Source: Candidatus Tabaqchalia intestinavium
GTDB taxonomy: Bacteria; Bacillota; Clostridia; Oscillospirales; CAJFTT01
Assembly: GCA_904420005.1 (NCBI GenBank)
Contig: CAJFTT010000061.1
Span: 1-40,231 of the forward strand
Reading direction: 5' to 3'
Length of the DNA: 40,231 bases
Position numbers and translations under genes: made by a program
Part shown: positions 7,538-15,959 of the stretch, in pieces
Layout of the letters: the number at the start of each line of letters is the position of its first letter
How positions within the stretch are numbered: position 1 is the stretch's first letter
Notes under the pieces: generated by a model
Seen by the model: only the letters and a program-made list of their open reading frames with translations
What the model was told of the DNA's origin: nothing
Database searches by the model: none

Positions 7538-8095
7538 TCATTTCAGCGCGGCGCCGTCATGAAACGCCGCCCCTACCTTTTCTCCCAGAACATGGTAAGC
7601 GTTATGAGAAGGTTCAAAAGAAATGGGGCGGAATTTTCCGAAATCGATGCCGCCTTCCTCGTCCAACACGCGTTCATCCGCGCTGACATTGACAATGCGT
7701 CCGATGATGTTGCCATCCTCGTTGATTTTGATCAATTCGCACTCCAGCGTTACAGGCAGCTCCTCGATGACAGGCGCGTCCACAAAATCGCTCTTGGCCG
7801 CATGGAACCCGGCCTTTTCCATTTTCCGTGGCTCCTTGTTGGCGGAGACGATGCCTGCGTAATCGCAGGCGATCACATGGTCGGCATCGGCAAAGCTGAC
7901 GGTGAAGGCGCCCCGTTCCTTGATATTGGCGGTGGTTCTGTGTCCCGCGCTCAGGCAGAGCACCACCTGGTCCGCATTATACAGTCCGCCCCAGGCGGCG
8001 TTCATGACATCGGCTGTGCCGTCCTGGTTATAGGTGCCGATCATCAGTACCGGCAGCGGATACAGCCAGGGTTTCGTTCCAAAGTTTTTACGCAT
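7538..8095 (-). CDS. Flavoredoxin / flavin reductase-like FMN-binding protein
   Basis: This 185-residue split-barrel flavoprotein belongs to the flavin-reductase-like (flavoredoxin) family. It starts MRKNFGTKPWLYPLPVLMIG and has the diagnostic AAWGGLYNADQVVLCLSAGHRTT and a YAGIVSANKEPRKMEKAGF segment. Flavoredoxins bind FMN tightly and carry electrons in anaerobes, or reduce free flavin. ATG 8095 has GAGGAG nine bases upstream; an ATG at 8116 would overlap the upstream gene. It follows the aldo/keto reductase gene by 17 bases and is probably in the same operon. Confidence 0.9.
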   Translation of the reverse strand: MRKNFGTKPWLYPLPVLMIGTYNQDGTADVMNAAWGGLYNADQVVLCLSAGHRTTANIKERGAFTVSFADADHVIACDYAGIVSANKEPRKMEKAGFHAAKSDFVDAPVIEELPVTLECELIKINEDGNIIGRIVNVSADERVLDEEGGIDFGKFRPISFEPSHNAYHVLGEKVGAAFHDGAALK

Positions 8096-8112
8096 AGCGT
8101 TTCGCTCCTCTC

Positions 8113-8958
8113 TCATTTCTGCCCGTCGACGTCCGGCACCATCTTCACATACCGCTCAAGCAGCTCGGGCGTGCTGGTGTAGTAACGTTTCTGCCGATCC
8201 ATGGCGGCGATTTCCGCCATTTCCGCATCGGTGAGGGCAAAGTCAAACAGATCAAAATTATCCCGGATATGCGCGGGGTTTTTGGAGCCGGGAATGACGA
8301 TGTTGCCGTCCTGGATCTGCCAGCGCAGGATGATCTGCGCATTCGATTTTCCGTATTTATGCGCCAGTTCGGCAAACAGCGGCTCTTCCAGCAACGCCCG
8401 GTCGCCATGGCCCAGCGGATACCACGCCTGTATGACGATCCCTTCCCGATCCAGGAATTGTTTGAGCGCTTTTTCCTGGGAATACGGATGCACCTCCGTT
8501 TGCAAAACGGTGGGCTTTACCGTGCAGATATCCAGGATCTGCTGAATCTGTTCCTGGGAGAAATTGGACAGGCCGATCGCCCGCACTTTCCCCTCCTGGT
8601 ACGCTTTCTCCATCCGTTGGTACCCGGCGACATAGTTGCCGGCAGGCTGATGGATGAGCAGCAGATCGATATAGTCCGTCCCCAGCCGCGCCAGCGTCTT
8701 TTCCACCGCGTCAGACTGCTCATAGAAGCTGGGCCAGAGTTTGGTCTCCAGGAAAACCTCCTCCCGCTTGAGCCCGGAGCGTTTCATCGCCCGGCCCACC
8801 GCCTTTTCGTTGACATAGGCATTGGCCGTGTCGATCAGACGATAGCCGCATTGCAGGGCGCTGAGGACGGAAGCCTCCGCCTCGTCCGGCGTGAGCAAAA
8901 AGGTCCCGATTCCCGCCATGGGCATTTTGACTCCATTGTTCAGCGTTGCGTACTCCAT
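8113..8958 (-). CDS. Aldo/keto reductase
   Basis: This 281-residue NAD(P)H-dependent carbonyl reductase keeps the full catalytic set: Asp43 and Tyr48 (LIDTANAYVNEKAVG), Lys73 (LETKLW) and His103 (LLLIHQPAGNY). It resembles the AKR at 5222-6076 in its N-terminus (MEYATLNNGVKMPMAGIG) and is likely a paralogue from duplication. ATG 8958 is preceded by GGAGG with an 8-base spacer, far downstream of the first possible ATG at 9162. A 112-base gap separates it from the next upstream AKR gene. Confidence 0.93.
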   Translation of the reverse strand: MEYATLNNGVKMPMAGIGTFLLTPDEAEASVLSALQCGYRLIDTANAYVNEKAVGRAMKRSGLKREEVFLETKLWPSFYEQSDAVEKTLARLGTDYIDLLLIHQPAGNYVAGYQRMEKAYQEGKVRAIGLSNFSQEQIQQILDICTVKPTVLQTEVHPYSQEKALKQFLDREGIVIQAWYPLGHGDRALLEEPLFAELAHKYGKSNAQIILRWQIQDGNIVIPGSKNPAHIRDNFDLFDFALTDAEMAEIAAMDRQKRYYTSTPELLERYVKMVPDVDGQK

Positions 8959-9070
8959 TTTATATACCTCCATTTCCATTTTTCCCGCTGACGGGAACCG
9001 CTTTTGCCGGGTGCCATCAAATCGCCTTTCCGCTCCAGCGGCGCACTTCCCATTTTGGCAGCGAAATCGT

Positions 9071-10099
9071 TCACAAGCTCCTCTGCCCGGCTTCCTGCTG
9101 CGCGTCCGCAGGGCGTTCGACGCCGAACACCGCCGACATCGGTACACGCCCCAGCGCCGCATCCAGCGCGGCGACCTCGTCAGGCGTCAGCGTCACATCC
9201 GCGGCGCCGGCATTCTCCTGCATCCGCTCTTGTCTGCGTGTGCCGGGAATGGGGACAATCCAGGGCTTTTTGCACAGCATCCAGGCCAGGGAAATCTGCG
9301 CCGGCGTGGCGCGCTTGCGTTCGGCCGTGGCGCGCAGCAGCTCCAGCAATTGCTGATTGCGTTCCATAGCCTCCCGGGTAAACTGCGGCATGGCGGCGCG
9401 GTAATCATTGCGCCGGTCAAACTGCGCCGGGTCGCTGTATTGCGCCGTCAGAAAGCCATTGGCCATCGGGGAAAAGGCCACCAGACCCACGCCCAACGCC
9501 TCCAGCGTCGGAAACAGCGTTTCATATTGGCGGGCCATCATGGAATAACGGTTCTGCACGGCCGTCACCGGGCAGACAGCATGCGCCCGGCGGAGATACG
9601 CTTCATCGGCCTCCGAAATACCCCAGTGTGTGATTTTCCCCTCGCGGATGAGATCGGCCATGACGCCCGCCACCTCCTCCGCCGGCACCTGCGGATCGAT
9701 CCTGTGCTGAAAATACAAATCGATATGATCGGTCCGCAGCCGCCGGAGCGAGCCTTCGACCGATTTGCGAATCGTCGCCGGACGAGAATCAGGAAGCAGC
9801 GGATAAGGAATTTTTCCGCTCGCCAGATCAAAGCGCAGGCCGAACTTGGTGGAGAGCACAACCTTCTCCCGGTAGGGCGCCAGCGCCTCCCCGACCAGCC
9901 GCTCGTTGACGTGCGGCTCCTCAGGCGTGCCGTACACTTCCGCAGTGTCAAAAAACGTGTATCCCATCTCAACGGCGCACCGCAGCAGCCGAATCGTCTC
10001 TTTCTCCTCAGTGGGCGCGCCGTAGGCGTGAGAAAATCCCATACACCCCAGACCGACAGCGGAAACCCGCAGATCTTTTCCCAAAATCCTTGTCTGCAT
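9071..10099 (-). CDS. Aldo/keto reductase, YakC/general AKR type
   Basis: This 342-residue enzyme belongs to a different AKR branch from its two neighbours. It has MQTRILGKDLRVSAVGLGCMG at the start, Asp51 and Tyr56 (FFDTAEVYG), Lys85 (LSTKFG), His132 (YFQHRID) and the NADPH-binding WIVPIPGTR near the C-terminus. All catalytic residues are in place. ATG 10099 follows AGGAG by 11 bases. A TATAAT on the minus strand (10125-10130) could be a local -10 box, though no good -35 was found. It lies just after the damaged MATE gene. Confidence 0.92.
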   Translation of the reverse strand: MQTRILGKDLRVSAVGLGCMGFSHAYGAPTEEKETIRLLRCAVEMGYTFFDTAEVYGTPEEPHVNERLVGEALAPYREKVVLSTKFGLRFDLASGKIPYPLLPDSRPATIRKSVEGSLRRLRTDHIDLYFQHRIDPQVPAEEVAGVMADLIREGKITHWGISEADEAYLRRAHAVCPVTAVQNRYSMMARQYETLFPTLEALGVGLVAFSPMANGFLTAQYSDPAQFDRRNDYRAAMPQFTREAMERNQQLLELLRATAERKRATPAQISLAWMLCKKPWIVPIPGTRRQERMQENAGAADVTLTPDEVAALDAALGRVPMSAVFGVERPADAQQEAGQRSL

Positions 10100-10186
10100 C
10101 GGATCGTCATCTCCTTACAAGCTTATTATAAACCGCGCGACGGCAAAACAGAAGTTTCCATTGGTTTCGCAGTGTCAACCCGGGCG

Positions 10187-11548
10187 TTATGATCCCGCGC
10201 CGGCCGCCGGCCCCAACCGGCGGAAAGTATGCGCATACATCCCCAGGGAAACCGGCAGCATAATAACCTCCACCGCCAGCTGCGTCCAGATCATGCCATA
10301 CAGTCCGATGGTGTAATTCATAAGAAGCAGCAGCGGAATATTCAGCAGGCCCTGGCGGCTGAACGTAAGCGCTGCGGACTGGCCGCCTTTTCCCATCGCC
10401 TGCAGGGTATAGCTGATGAGAAAATTCACCGACGTCAGCGGCACCGCCAGGCAGGCGATCCGCAGGAATTGCGCGCCCAGTGCGCTGGTCTGCGCTTCTG
10501 GGATGAACAAATGCAGAATCTGCGGCGCAAACGCAGCGAAGCAAGCCACGAAACAGGCTGACAGGACAAGCGCCGTTTTCCACGAAAACACCGAAACGCG
10601 CCGCATCCGTTGATAATTGCCCGCCGCATAGTTATATCCTACCAGCGGCATGAACCCCTGGCACAGGCCCATCGAAACATTCAGCGGCAGCTGATCAATT
10701 CGTTTGACGATACCATAAGCTGCCACAGGGATATCGCCATACCCCGAAGCCAGACGGACCATCACCATGTTGGAGGCGTTCCCCAGCGCCGTCGCCAGCG
10801 CAGAGGCCAGCCCCACGGAAAAAACCGGGCCGGCAAACCGCAGCGTGAAATGGCGCGGATAGAGCGACACCGCCGTCTTTCTCCCCAGGCGCATATACAC
10901 CACGGCAAAGAACGCCACAGAGGCGGCATTGGAAACGGCGGTGGCAATGGCCGCGCCCGCCACGTCCAGATGAAATGCGAAAATCAGTATGGGGTCCAGC
11001 ACAACATTCAGAATCCCGCCGAACATCATGCCGGCGCTGGCCGGTCTGGCGTGCCCCTCGCTGCGAAGCAAGTGCCCCAGCGTCAGGCTGAGCATCGTGG
11101 GCACACCGCCCAGCACCACCACCCAGAACAGGTAACTTTCCGCATAGCCAATGGTATCAGGGCTGGCGCCCAGGAAGCGCAGCAGCGGCTGACGGGCCAG
11201 ATAAGTCCCCACAGAAAACAGCAGCGTCGCCGCTGCGCCGCCCCAGACGCTGAAAGCGCTGACATACCGGATATCCTGCGGACTTTTCGCGCCCAGCATC
11301 CGGGATATGACGCTGCCGCCGCCTAGGCCGAACAGATTCCCCAGCGCGGTGAGGAGGTTGAACCAGGGGGACACCAGGGAAACCGCCGCCACCATGAAAG
11401 GATCCCCGATCTGGCCGATAAAAAAAGTATCCGCCAGGTTTTAGACCATTGTCACCACCTGGCTGATGATGGTGGGAACGGCCAGCGTCGCCACCGCCCG
11501 CGCCACGGGCATGGACGTAAACAAATATTTTTCAGCATCTTCCTGCAT
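10187..11548 (-). pseudogene. MATE-family multidrug/cation antiporter gene with premature stop
   Basis: The frame from ATG 11548 (preceded by AAGGAA) reads MQEDAEKYLFTSMPVARAVA...PTIISQVVTMV, then TAA at 11443-11441, then continues in the same frame with NLADTFFIGQIGDPFMVAAV and a full MATE protein of about 453 codons. The stop replaces the residue that is usually Tyr in the VTMIYNLADTFFIG motif, so TAC or TAT became TAA. A shorter product from an internal ATG at 11395 would lack the first transmembrane helix. The rest looks well conserved (12-helix MATE pattern, GGGSVISRMLGA, SEGHARPASAG), so the mutation is recent, read through, or a sequencing error. Confidence 0.85.
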
Positions 11549-11583
11549 GAATCCGGTTCCTTCTTTCTCCCATGCATAAGGCA

Positions 11584-11623
11584 AAAAGCAGCGCCTCCTC
11601 CGCCTGACGGCGGCAGAGGAGGC
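11584..11623 (-). terminator. Rho-independent terminator after the flavodoxin-esterase gene
   Basis: On the minus strand GCCTCCTC (11616-11623) pairs with GAGGAGGC (11593-11600), with an inner GC stem, followed shortly by five T (11584-11588). It lies 50 bases after the stop of the fusion gene. Confidence 0.65.
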
Positions 11624-11673
11624 CTGCGGACGGCGCGGAAATGATCGGAGGATTCCCCGCTTTCCCGCCCTTT

Positions 11674-13032
11674 TCAGTTATTGGAAAAGATCTGCGCCAG
11701 CCAGCCGTCATAGGTGGAAATCCAGCCGCCGCCCGCGCCGAAGCCGTGCGGCATATCCTCCAGCTGCAGGCGGGCAACCGGGACGCCCGCCGCTTCCGCC
11801 GCGTCGGCGTTGGCCAGAAACTGTGAATAAAACGGGTCCCGCGTGCCGTAGCAATAGAAGGTGGGCGGCAAATCTCCGCTGCGCAGCAGCTCCACATCGG
11901 TGGTTCCCACGCTGAGTCGACCGTAGAACGAATAGATCATCCCACAGGCGGCCGCGTCGGCAGAGACCGCATCCAACGCGTCAGGCCGGTAATCCGGATC
12001 CAGCGCCGTGCCATCGACCTGCCCGTCGAAATGCAGCAGCATTTCTCCGCTCAGGATCCCGCCGGCCGAGAAGCCCATGACCGCAATATCCTGCTCGTCG
12101 ATGCCATATTCCGCCGCATGTGCGCGGACAAAGCGCACTGCCCGGGCCAGATCCAGCGCCCCTTCCTGCTGCGTATAGGGACGCAGGCGGTAATCCACCA
12201 CAAAGCTCTGATACCCCAGTTCGCTGAGCGCCTGTGCCACCTCCACGCCTTCCGGCTGATCGCTGCGGAACTGGAACGCGCCGCCGGGACAGATGAGCAC
12301 CGCGCCCTTCACCGGCGTCCCCGCAGGCACGGGAAAGCTGGTCAGATAGGGCCGGAAATCGGGATCATCGAAATATCCGCCGTTGTTCTCGGTATATTCG
12401 GTGACGGCCGGCGCGTTGCCCTCCTCCCACAAGTACAGCACCTGCTGCGCCCCGGGCAGCACCGTCGCGGTGGTGACGGTGCTGCCGTCTCCGCTTTCCG
12501 GGACAAACACGCCGCCCGTGATGCCCAGGCCTTGCGCCCACTGCTCTATTTCCTGCTGCTGCATACCCTGATCAAACAGCAGCGCGCTGTCTCCCAGAAG
12601 CGCGCCGGGCTGCAGCTGCGAAATGGCTGAGAAAATAGCCGCGGCGTCATTCCCTTCACCGGCCACAAACGGGAAGATCGTCCTGGCGCCCAGATCGTTG
12701 ACCGTGAGGAACTGCCGAACAGTTTCGGGAAGCGCGCTCCCCTGCGTCTCAAATCCCAACAGAACATATTCATAGACGGAGACATCTTTTGTCTCCGCTG
12801 CTCCCAAGGCATATAGCTCGCCGTGCAGCGCCTCCTGCAGCCACGCGGCCGCCCGCTCCACCGCGTCGCCCTCCTGCGCGGAGGCATAGGCGATCAGCAC
12901 ATTGGGGCGCGCCGACTGCGCGCTGCCGCCCGAAGAGGCGCCGGTTTGCGGCGCATCGGGAGTGCGATCGCCGCAGGCCGCCAGGCCGAACGTCAGGAGT
13001 ATTGCCAGCGCGAGAATGCATATTCTCTTCAT
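11674..13032 (-). CDS. Lipoprotein fusion of flavodoxin-like and alpha/beta esterase domains
   Basis: This 452-residue exported protein starts with a signal peptide and lipobox (GLAAC, Cys20). Residues about 43-170 form a flavodoxin-like domain (PNVLIAYASAQEGDAVERAA, EYVLLGFETQG, ISQLQPGALLGDSALLFDQG). Its phosphate loop is degenerate, without TGNT, so flavin binding is doubtful. Residues about 210-452 form an esterase of the BD-FAE/acetyl-xylan-esterase-like group, with CPGGAF at 249-253, the elbow GFSAGG (Ser322), Asp399 (YGTRDPF) and His429 (MPHGFG). In neighbouring operons these two domains are separate genes side by side, so this is a real fusion of operon partners. ATG 13032 directly precedes the signal peptide; longer frames upstream lie in a repeat element. 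Confidence 0.82.
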   Translation of the reverse strand: MKRICILALAILLTFGLAACGDRTPDAPQTGASSGGSAQSARPNVLIAYASAQEGDAVERAAAWLQEALHGELYALGAAETKDVSVYEYVLLGFETQGSALPETVRQFLTVNDLGARTIFPFVAGEGNDAAAIFSAISQLQPGALLGDSALLFDQGMQQQEIEQWAQGLGITGGVFVPESGDGSTVTTATVLPGAQQVLYLWEEGNAPAVTEYTENNGGYFDDPDFRPYLTSFPVPAGTPVKGAVLICPGGAFQFRSDQPEGVEVAQALSELGYQSFVVDYRLRPYTQQEGALDLARAVRFVRAHAAEYGIDEQDIAVMGFSAGGILSGEMLLHFDGQVDGTALDPDYRPDALDAVSADAAACGMIYSFYGRLSVGTTDVELLRSGDLPPTFYCYGTRDPFYSQFLANADAAEAAGVPVARLQLEDMPHGFGAGGGWISTYDGWLAQIFSNN

Positions 13033-13075
13033 ACGCAACGCCGCCTTCTTTCTTTTGATTTGGGTTCCATGCCAC

Positions 13076-13324
13076 GGTGGGCAACGGGCAACGCGGTTTT
13101 CCGGGATCCAGCAGGCGGCCGCGTGGCCCTCCTGGCCGGGCGTCAGCCCATCTGCCCCGCCCGCGGGCCTGCGCCCGTTTTTCTCCCGGAAAACGCCGTG
13201 GAACCCGGCTGCGGGAGGAATGGGCACGGGCAAAGCCGCAGCCGGGCGGCGGGCTGACGCCCGCCGAGTGCGAGAACACCGCCCCTGTCTCTTCCAGCCG
13301 CCGGGCGCGTTGCCCCTTGCCACC
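13076..13324. repeat. GC-rich inverted-repeat element, copy 1 (MITE-like)
   Basis: The gene-free 300-base gap between two lipoprotein genes is bounded by imperfect ~20-base inverted arms: GGTGGGCAACGGGCAACGCG at 13076-13095 and the complement of GGTGGCAAGGGGCAACGCG at 13306-13324. Inside lie a second inverted pair (GTTTTCCGGGA and TCCCGGAAAAC) and a short palindrome GGCGGGCTGACGCCCGCC followed by GAGTGCG at about 13248-13272. That palindrome plus GAGTGCG recurs exactly, inverted, at the right end of the window. No transposase is encoded. Related copies are at 37485-37625 and 40099-40231. Confidence 0.65.
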
Positions 13325-13331
13325 AAAGGGA

Positions 13332-13997
13332 TCACAGCCCCAGGCTCTCCACCCAGGCGGCCACCTCGTCCGCACTGTCCGCAACGCTGTTTCGTGAAAT
13401 GGTCAGGCCATTTTGACTGACCGTCGCGCCCGGCTGCAGCTGGGCAATGGTGCTTTCCGTCCGGGAGAAGCCGCTGCCGCCATGCGAGCAGAACGGCACG
13501 ATGACCTTGCCGGAAAAATCATATTCCTCCAGGAATGTATACAACGCCTGCGGCATATCTCCCCACCAGTTAGGATAGCCGAGGAAGATTATGTCATACT
13601 GCTGTGCGTCCGCAAGCGACGTGGCCAGCGCCGGTCTGGCGTCCTCGTCCTGTTCCCGTGCCGCCTGGTCTACCAGCGGATCATGGTCAAGCGGATACTG
13701 CTGCACCGTCTCGATGCGAAACAGATCGCCGCCTGCCGTCTGCTGGATGATGCTGGCCATGTATTCCACATTGCCCAGCACCTCGCCGTCGCGCACGACA
13801 ATGCTGGCGCCGGCGACGGCATCTGCTCCTTCCGGATCGACATCCTCCGGCATGGAAAAATACGCGATGAGCACACGGGCGTCCTCTCCTGCCTGCAGCA
13901 GCGGCGCGTCCGCGTCGGAAGGCGCATCGCCGCTGCAGGCGGCAAGCGTGCACAGCAGCGCAACGCTCATAAGGGCCGCTTGGATCTTTTTCATCAT
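13332..13997 (-). CDS. Flavodoxin-family lipoprotein, long type
   Basis: This 221-residue protein has a signal peptide with lipobox TLAAC (Cys21) and a flavodoxin-like domain. The domain begins RVLIAYFSMPEDVDPEGADA, carries the long-type insert VAGASIVVRDGEVLGNVEYM in place of the TGNT loop, and continues QYDIIFLGYPNWWGDMPQ and FSGKVIVPF, ending WVESLGL. It should be anchored on the outer face of the membrane. ATG 13997 is preceded by AGGAG; a second ATG follows at once. It lies 18 bases after the TGNT-type flavodoxin gene, and is most like the proteins at 21983-22651 and 4509-5180. Confidence 0.88.
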   Translation of the reverse strand: MMKKIQAALMSVALLCTLAACSGDAPSDADAPLLQAGEDARVLIAYFSMPEDVDPEGADAVAGASIVVRDGEVLGNVEYMASIIQQTAGGDLFRIETVQQYPLDHDPLVDQAAREQDEDARPALATSLADAQQYDIIFLGYPNWWGDMPQALYTFLEEYDFSGKVIVPFCSHGGSGFSRTESTIAQLQPGATVSQNGLTISRNSVADSADEVAAWVESLGL

Positions 13998-14015
13998 TCC
14001 GGCTCTCCTATCTGC

Positions 14016-14675
14016 TTATACTCCCAGGCTCTCCAGCCAGGCCTCGACATCCTCCTGCGAAACTCTCGAGGAGAACCGCTGCCCTTCCAGCCAGTTGCCT
14101 GTTCCTGCCATTTCCGCCAGCAGCTGTCCGCTCTCTCCCAGCCCGGAACTGGCGGAGGTAGCAAACGGCACGACCGTCTTGCCGGTAAAATCATTGGCCT
14201 CGACAAAGCCGTCCACCGGCCACGCGGCAATTCCCCACCAGATCGGGTAGCCGATGAATACCGTGTCGTACGACTCCCAGTTTTCAACCGTATCCGCCAC
14301 AAGCGCCACATCCCGCTCGTCGGGATGGTCGTGCTCGTAAACCACGCGGCTGTTTTCGTCGGAATAATTCAGATCCGCATCGGTATACGGCTCCGCCGGC
14401 TCCAGCACGAACACGTCCGCATCGGTCGCCGCCGCGATGAAATCGGCGACTCTCTGCGTATTGCCGGTCGCAGAATAATAGACCACCAGCGTTTTTCCCA
14501 ATCCTGCTTCCGATTCCTGACCCGAGGAGGAAGCGTCCGCTTCGCTGCTGGACTGCGCGCCTGCCTGGGGCGCGGACGCCGCCTGCGAAGACGATTCTGT
14601 GTCCGGGCTGCCGCTGCACGCGGCCAGGCCGGCCACCATCATGAGGCTCATCAAGACTGCGGTTAACTTTTTCAT
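14016..14675 (-). CDS. Flavodoxin lipoprotein, TGNT type
   Basis: This 219-residue lipoprotein has lipobox GLAAC (Cys20) and a Ser/Ala-rich linker of roughly 40 residues that would lift the domain away from the membrane. The flavodoxin domain begins KTLVVYYSATGNTQRVADFI, with a complete FMN-phosphate loop SATGNT. It continues with YDTVFIGYPIWWG and FTGKTVVPFATSASSGLG. This is a true flavodoxin fold with a good FMN site, placed outside the cell. ATG 14675 follows GGAG by 8 bases. The gene sits 14 bases after the iron alcohol dehydrogenase gene, and its nearest relative here is at 22686-23282. Confidence 0.9.
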   Translation of the reverse strand: MKKLTAVLMSLMMVAGLAACSGSPDTESSSQAASAPQAGAQSSSEADASSSGQESEAGLGKTLVVYYSATGNTQRVADFIAAATDADVFVLEPAEPYTDADLNYSDENSRVVYEHDHPDERDVALVADTVENWESYDTVFIGYPIWWGIAAWPVDGFVEANDFTGKTVVPFATSASSGLGESGQLLAEMAGTGNWLEGQRFSSRVSQEDVEAWLESLGV

Positions 14676-14689
14676 TTTGACTGCTCCTT

Positions 14690-15859
14690 TCATTCAAAAC
14701 ACGCATGGAAGATTTCCAAAATTTCCTCATGCGTCATTTTCCTGTAGCTTCCGTTCGAAATCCCGCAGGAATCCGCGATTTCCTTCAGCTGGCTGCGATC
14801 GGTAACCCCCAGCTCCCGGAGCGTGGTGGGCAAACCGATCTCCCGGATGAAATCAGCCAGGGCTTCCACGCCGGCCAGCGCCAGCGCCTCGTCGCTTCTC
14901 CCTTCCCGGGCGATCCCCCAGACGTTCTCTGCGAACCGGACAAATTTCGGCAGGCCGTCGCGATAAATATGCCGGTAATACACCGGATGCAGCACCGCCA
15001 GCCCACAGCCGTGGTTGCAGTCGGTATAGGCCCCCAGCTGATGCTCCATATTGTGGCACTGGAAATCGCACCGCTTGCCCATTTTGATGATGCGGTTCTC
15101 CGCCATGGTGGAATCCCACAGCAGATTGCTGCGCGCGGTGTAATCCTCAGGATTACGAATGGCCGCCCGAAGATTGCGGATCACGCTTTTCATCAGCGCT
15201 TCCATGATATCGTCGGAGACATTGTCCTCGTTTGGTTCGCTGAAATAGGTTTCCATGATATGGCTGAGAATATCAAACCCGCCCGATACCATCTGTTTGA
15301 CCGGCACGCTGTAGGTATATACCGGATCCATCAGCGCAAACCGGGGATTGAGCTTGGGATAATCGCGGCCGGTTTTGATTTTCTTTTCCTCGTGGGTAAT
15401 CACCGCGCCGCCGTTGCACTCGCTGCCGGTGCCCGCCGCCGTGACGATCACGCCCAGCGGCAGCGGCTCCACCTCGATGATGCCGGGCTGGGCCCAGAAA
15501 TCTTCCCAGGTATCGCCTGCATACCGGGCCGCGAGGGAAACCGCCTTGCAGCAATCCATCACCGAGCCGCCGCCGATGCCGAGGATCATGTCAGCCTTGC
15601 ACTCTCTGGCCAGCTGCGCGCCTTGCTGTACTTTGGCATAGGTCGGATTTGCCATGATCCCGGAAAACTCGACCACGGTCTTGCCGGCGGCTTGCAGGAT
15701 GCCAACGACCTGCTCATAGATGCCGTTTTTCTTGATGGAGCCGCCGCCATACGCCAGCAGCACCGTATTGTAGGGTTTGACCAGGCAGGCAAGATATTCT
15801 TTGACGCACCCCTGCCCGAAATAAACTTTCGTCGCGTTTTGAAAAATGAAGTTGTTCAT
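14690..15859 (-). CDS. Iron-containing alcohol dehydrogenase (BdhA/YqhD-like)
   Basis: This 389-residue cytoplasmic enzyme interconverts alcohols and aldehydes with NAD(P)H. The cofactor loop is AYGGGSIKKNGIY (36-48) followed by GIGGGSVMDCCK. Metal ligands by family position are Asp196, His200 (GGFDILSHIMETYF), His269 and His283 (CHNMEHQLGAYTDCNHG). The sequence is of the butanol-dehydrogenase/YqhD branch, which prefers NADPH and broad aldehydes. ATG 15859 follows GGAGGAG. It lies about 100 bases after the hydrolase gene and directly before the flavodoxins. It is a clear paralogue of the enzyme at 24298-25443. Confidence 0.95.
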   Translation of the reverse strand: MNNFIFQNATKVYFGQGCVKEYLACLVKPYNTVLLAYGGGSIKKNGIYEQVVGILQAAGKTVVEFSGIMANPTYAKVQQGAQLARECKADMILGIGGGSVMDCCKAVSLAARYAGDTWEDFWAQPGIIEVEPLPLGVIVTAAGTGSECNGGAVITHEEKKIKTGRDYPKLNPRFALMDPVYTYSVPVKQMVSGGFDILSHIMETYFSEPNEDNVSDDIMEALMKSVIRNLRAAIRNPEDYTARSNLLWDSTMAENRIIKMGKRCDFQCHNMEHQLGAYTDCNHGCGLAVLHPVYYRHIYRDGLPKFVRFAENVWGIAREGRSDEALALAGVEALADFIREIGLPTTLRELGVTDRSQLKEIADSCGISNGSYRKMTHEEILEIFHACFE

Positions 15860-15959
15860 ATATGTCTCCTCCTGACTTTCTCGCCGCCGCGCATGCGGCG
15901 GGCTGCGGCAGGCCGGCCACGACACGCGCGGGCGGCGCTGCTCGCAGATACCGCCCCGC

